Shown here: one piece after another, positions 61,968 to 64,000 of the stretch
Numbering within the stretch: position 1 is the stretch's first letter
How the letters are laid out: each line of letters starts with the position of its first letter
Assembly (NCBI GenBank): GCA_018673255.1
Contig: JABHDC010000087.1
Span: forward strand, 23,682 to 87,681
From: Gemmatimonadota bacterium
Lineage (GTDB): Bacteria > Latescibacterota > UBA2968 > UBA8231
Direction of reading: 5' to 3'
DNA length: 64,000 nucleotides
The notes under the pieces: generated by a model
Databases searched by the model: none
What the model was told of the DNA's origin: nothing
What the model saw: the letters and a program-made list of their open reading frames with translations, nothing else
Program-made: the position numbers and the translations under genes

Positions 61968-63183
61968 CTAGGCAGACGATGGCCACGACCACGCCCGCCA
62001 CACCCACGGGCCAGAAGGGGCTTCCGGCGCTCGTGGTACGCGCCGCGTCGACGGCCAGGCCCAGCAGGGGCGCCGCAACGACGGTCATGAATCGACGCGC
62101 CTGACTCTCGATCGACAGCAGTGTGGCGCCGGTCTCCTGCTGAGAGTGGGTGTCGATTCGTCCCAGTTGTACGGGCCGCCAGACGTTGTGTAGTGTGTCG
62201 AGGATGATGAAGACGGCGATCACTGCAACCTCCAGGCCCTGATAGGCGGCCACCGCCAGAAGAGCGAACAGCACACCGTCCGCGCGCCAGAGCCAGGCAG
62301 CAGCGCGCTCCTCGTCACCGACAGCATCGACAAATCGATGGGCGAGGCGGCTGGCCACCCCAGCTGCCAGGTGCAACAGCAGGAAGACGGGGCCAATGAG
62401 CAGGGCCGCCTGCTGGATATCACTCAACTCCCGGACCACCACCCAGTGCGCGGCCAGAGAAATCGCCGCTGCCCGAAGCACGGGTTGCAGGTAGTCCTTG
62501 GCCGCCTCGTAGTATCCCTGAAATCCCATCGACTCGACCAGCAACCGCCGCAGACCACTGGTTCCCAAGGCCTGACGAAACCCCTCCCGCAGGTGTTTGA
62601 GGAGACCGGCGGCCGTGACGGGGCCGGTCCGAGCGGCATTCAGTTTGGCCGGATACCCGAGGAAGTTCACAATCCCCAGGATGTAGGGAATCGCGGTGAG
62701 GTAGAAGACATACAGATAGGTGTCGGTCGTGTAGACGATGATGGCAGCGACGATGACGGAGGCCGCCGAGCCATACTTGCTCCAGGAGCGGGTGTAGCCA
62801 TACACGCGTGTGCGCTCGTGGCCGCGCCCCTGCTGCTGCAGCCAGGCGAAGATCATCGCCTTGTGCGTGCCGGTACGGAAGGCGTCACCCACCGCGAAGA
62901 ACAACATGGCCACACTGAGAAGGGTCAGGCTCGTGGCCAGACTGAAGACCAGGAAACTGGCCACGTAGGCGATGAAGGACAGGATCATCGCCTCGCGCCG
63001 CCCCCACACATCCGCGATGACCCCGGAAGGGATCTCGAGCAGATTGATGGCCAGCTCACGGAAAGCGACCAGCAGCCCGATCTGGAAGAAATCCAGCCCC
63101 TTGTCCAGCAGGAAGAGAACGAAGAAGGGCTCGAAATACCGCTGGTTCCTCAGGAAGCCATAGAGACTGAAGCGTCGTAGCAT
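61939..63183 (-). CDS. MFS transporter
   Basis: This 414-aa inner-membrane protein has about twelve spans. It begins LRRFSLYGFLRNQRYFEPFFVLFLLDKGLDFFQIG, a start seen in uncharacterised bacterial MFS proteins, with EIPSGVIADVWGRREAM as the cytoplasmic loop 2-3 motif. Direction and substrate are unknown; a sugar or drug is possible. Its 3' end overlaps the 3' end of the CBM9 gene by 29 bp (convergent). The DgoD-like gene lies 29 bp upstream, so the two share a transcript. Confidence 0.85.
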   Translation of the reverse strand: MLRRFSLYGFLRNQRYFEPFFVLFLLDKGLDFFQIGLLVAFRELAINLLEIPSGVIADVWGRREAMILSFIAYVASFLVFSLATSLTLLSVAMLFFAVGDAFRTGTHKAMIFAWLQQQGRGHERTRVYGYTRSWSKYGSAASVIVAAIIVYTTDTYLYVFYLTAIPYILGIVNFLGYPAKLNAARTGPVTAAGLLKHLREGFRQALGTSGLRRLLVESMGFQGYYEAAKDYLQPVLRAAAISLAAHWVVVRELSDIQQAALLIGPVFLLLHLAAGVASRLAHRFVDAVGDEERAAAWLWRADGVLFALLAVAAYQGLEVAVIAVFIILDTLHNVWRPVQLGRIDTHSQQETGATLLSIESQARRFMTVVAAPLLGLAVDAARTTSAGSPFWPVGVAGVVVAIVCLATARAATAR

Positions 63184-63212
63184 GTCGTCAGACTCGGACC
63201 CTGATCAGCCCC

Positions 63213-64000
63213 TCACCAGTTCGTATACGAGCCATCACGCCGGTGCAGGTGTGGCGCCTCCCAGAACTCGAAGGCCTGTGCTGCCGCTTTCTCTTCATTG
63301 ACCTCGACGCCGAGGCCTGGTGTATCGGGAACGATCACCTGATCGCCCTCTACCTCAAGCTGGGTTGGAAACAGCTCGGGGTCCTGGAAGCCCAGATTCT
63401 CGGTCGGCGACATCCGCGACTCGAGCCAGGCGAAGTTCGGACAGGCGGCCCCCATGTGCACACTGGCTGCCGCACACAGTGGCCCCAGTGGATTGTGTGG
63501 CATCAGATCGATGTAATGTGTCTCGGCCAGGGCGGCGACCTTCATCGATTCGGTGAAGCCACCCACATTGCAGATGTCGATGCGGGCATACTGGGTAATG
63601 CCGCGTTCCAGGTAGGGTGAGAACTGCCACTTGCTGGCAAACTCCTCGCCGATGGCGAAGGGCACATCCGTCATCGTGCGCAACGACTCGTACGCTTCCG
63701 GTGATTCGTCTCGGATCGGCTCCTCGATGAAATCGAGCGTGCCCGAGGGCATGCGCTGACAGAAGGAGGCGGTCTCGGCAACGGACAGGCGATGGTGGTA
63801 GTCGATGCCGAGCACCGGATCGGGCCCCAGTTCCTGGCGCAGAGCCGTCAGCCATTCTGCCGTGACCCCGATGGACTCGCGTGGCTCGAAGAGGGTCGGA
63901 TCATCCGACTTGCTGCGGCTCGCCATCATCGTGCGGATGACATTCCACCCCTTGTCGATGAGCAGCTGGCAATTCTCCACCAGCTTCTCAAGCGAGGGCG
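63213..64000 (-). CDS. Galactonate dehydratase-like enolase-superfamily protein, 5' end cut
   Basis: The gene runs past the right window edge; about 262 codons are seen. Metal and catalytic residues of the DgoD-type are in order: LGIDYHHRLS (Asp and His), LDFIEEPIRD (Glu), FAIGEEFASKW (Glu), IDICNVGG, and the catalytic His in LMPHNPLGPLCAAASVHM. It would dehydrate a sugar acid to a 2-keto-3-deoxy acid. The end FEFWEAPHLHRRDGSYTNW is typical of this group. With the other enolase-superfamily gene at 52555 it suggests sugar-acid use. The true start is not visible. Confidence 0.86.
   Translation of the reverse strand, partial: PSLEKLVENCQLLIDKGWNVIRTMMASRSKSDDPTLFEPRESIGVTAEWLTALRQELGPDPVLGIDYHHRLSVAETASFCQRMPSGTLDFIEEPIRDESPEAYESLRTMTDVPFAIGEEFASKWQFSPYLERGITQYARIDICNVGGFTESMKVAALAETHYIDLMPHNPLGPLCAAASVHMGAACPNFAWLESRMSPTENLGFQDPELFPTQLEVEGDQVIVPDTPGLGVEVNEEKAAAQAFEFWEAPHLHRRDGSYTNW

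Overview
This is a GC-rich (about 60 percent) bacterial chromosome window of dense genes, many overlapping by 1-4 bases. There is no rRNA, tRNA, phage, transposase or CRISPR array. The gene families point to an uncultivated, environmental, sugar- and methyl-compound-using heterotroph. They include seven uroporphyrinogen-decarboxylase-fold (MtaA-type) proteins, Gfo/Idh/MocA oxidoreductases, enolase-superfamily dehydratases, GH2/GH92/GH123-like glycosidases, CBM9 proteins and a PPi-type PEP carboxykinase. This mix is typical of Latescibacterota, Poribacteria or Planctomycetes-like marine lineages; the assignment is inference. A porin and two signal-peptide-bearing exported enzymes indicate a Gram-negative envelope.

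Layout. (1) 1-6246, minus: a corrinoid methyl-transfer operon (URO-D methyltransferase, B12 protein, DUF1638 protein, a fused methyltransferase/MTHFR/zinc-domain protein, and a second URO-D cut by the window edge). (2) 6355-12247, plus: a possible sigma-54 promoter, MFS carrier, porin, two more URO-D proteins and a DyP peroxidase. (3) 12248-17067, minus: sucC-sucD-korDABC, converting 2-oxoglutarate to succinate with reduced ferredoxin. (4) 17387-22906: two URO-D proteins, a 2-hydroxyacid dehydrogenase, and an overlapping radical-SAM/E1-like pair of unknown product. (5) 22938-28528, minus: a coupled operon with an unknown protein, ABC-2 exporter, CBM9-Yip1-like membrane protein and a TlpA-fold protein without its cysteines. 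(6) 28697-32846, minus: cysteine synthase, short repeats and an M16 protease. (7) 33195-42268: GH2 glycosidase, PPi-PEPCK with a URO-D partner, a methyltransferase and a PGDH-like enzyme. (8) 42269-43044: no convincing protein; a promoter, many inverted repeats and a terminator suggest a roughly 650-nt structured RNA. (9) 43045-45287, minus: tdh-kbl threonine degradation. (10) 45578-51842, plus: two Gfo/Idh/MocA enzymes, a triple-RidA protein, and a carbamoyltransferase trio like sxtI-sxtJ-sxtK. (11) 51909-64000: SGNH hydrolase, two enolase-superfamily enzymes, GH123-like and GH92 enzymes, FAD oxidoreductase, CBM9 protein and an MFS transporter, i.e. a carbohydrate-degradation island.

How it fits together (inference). 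Methyl groups taken from small methylated substrates by URO-D proteins would pass through the corrinoid protein to tetrahydrofolate and be oxidised by the fused MTHFR. Sugars from the glycosidases feed central metabolism, where the ferredoxin-dependent 2-oxoglutarate step and PPi-linked PEP/oxaloacetate exchange suggest an energy-thrifty TCA arrangement. The most unusual items are the three-part methyl-transfer fusion, the radical SAM with a CX5CX2C motif overlapping an E1-like gene, the cysteine-less TlpA operon, the triple RidA, and the candidate long RNA.
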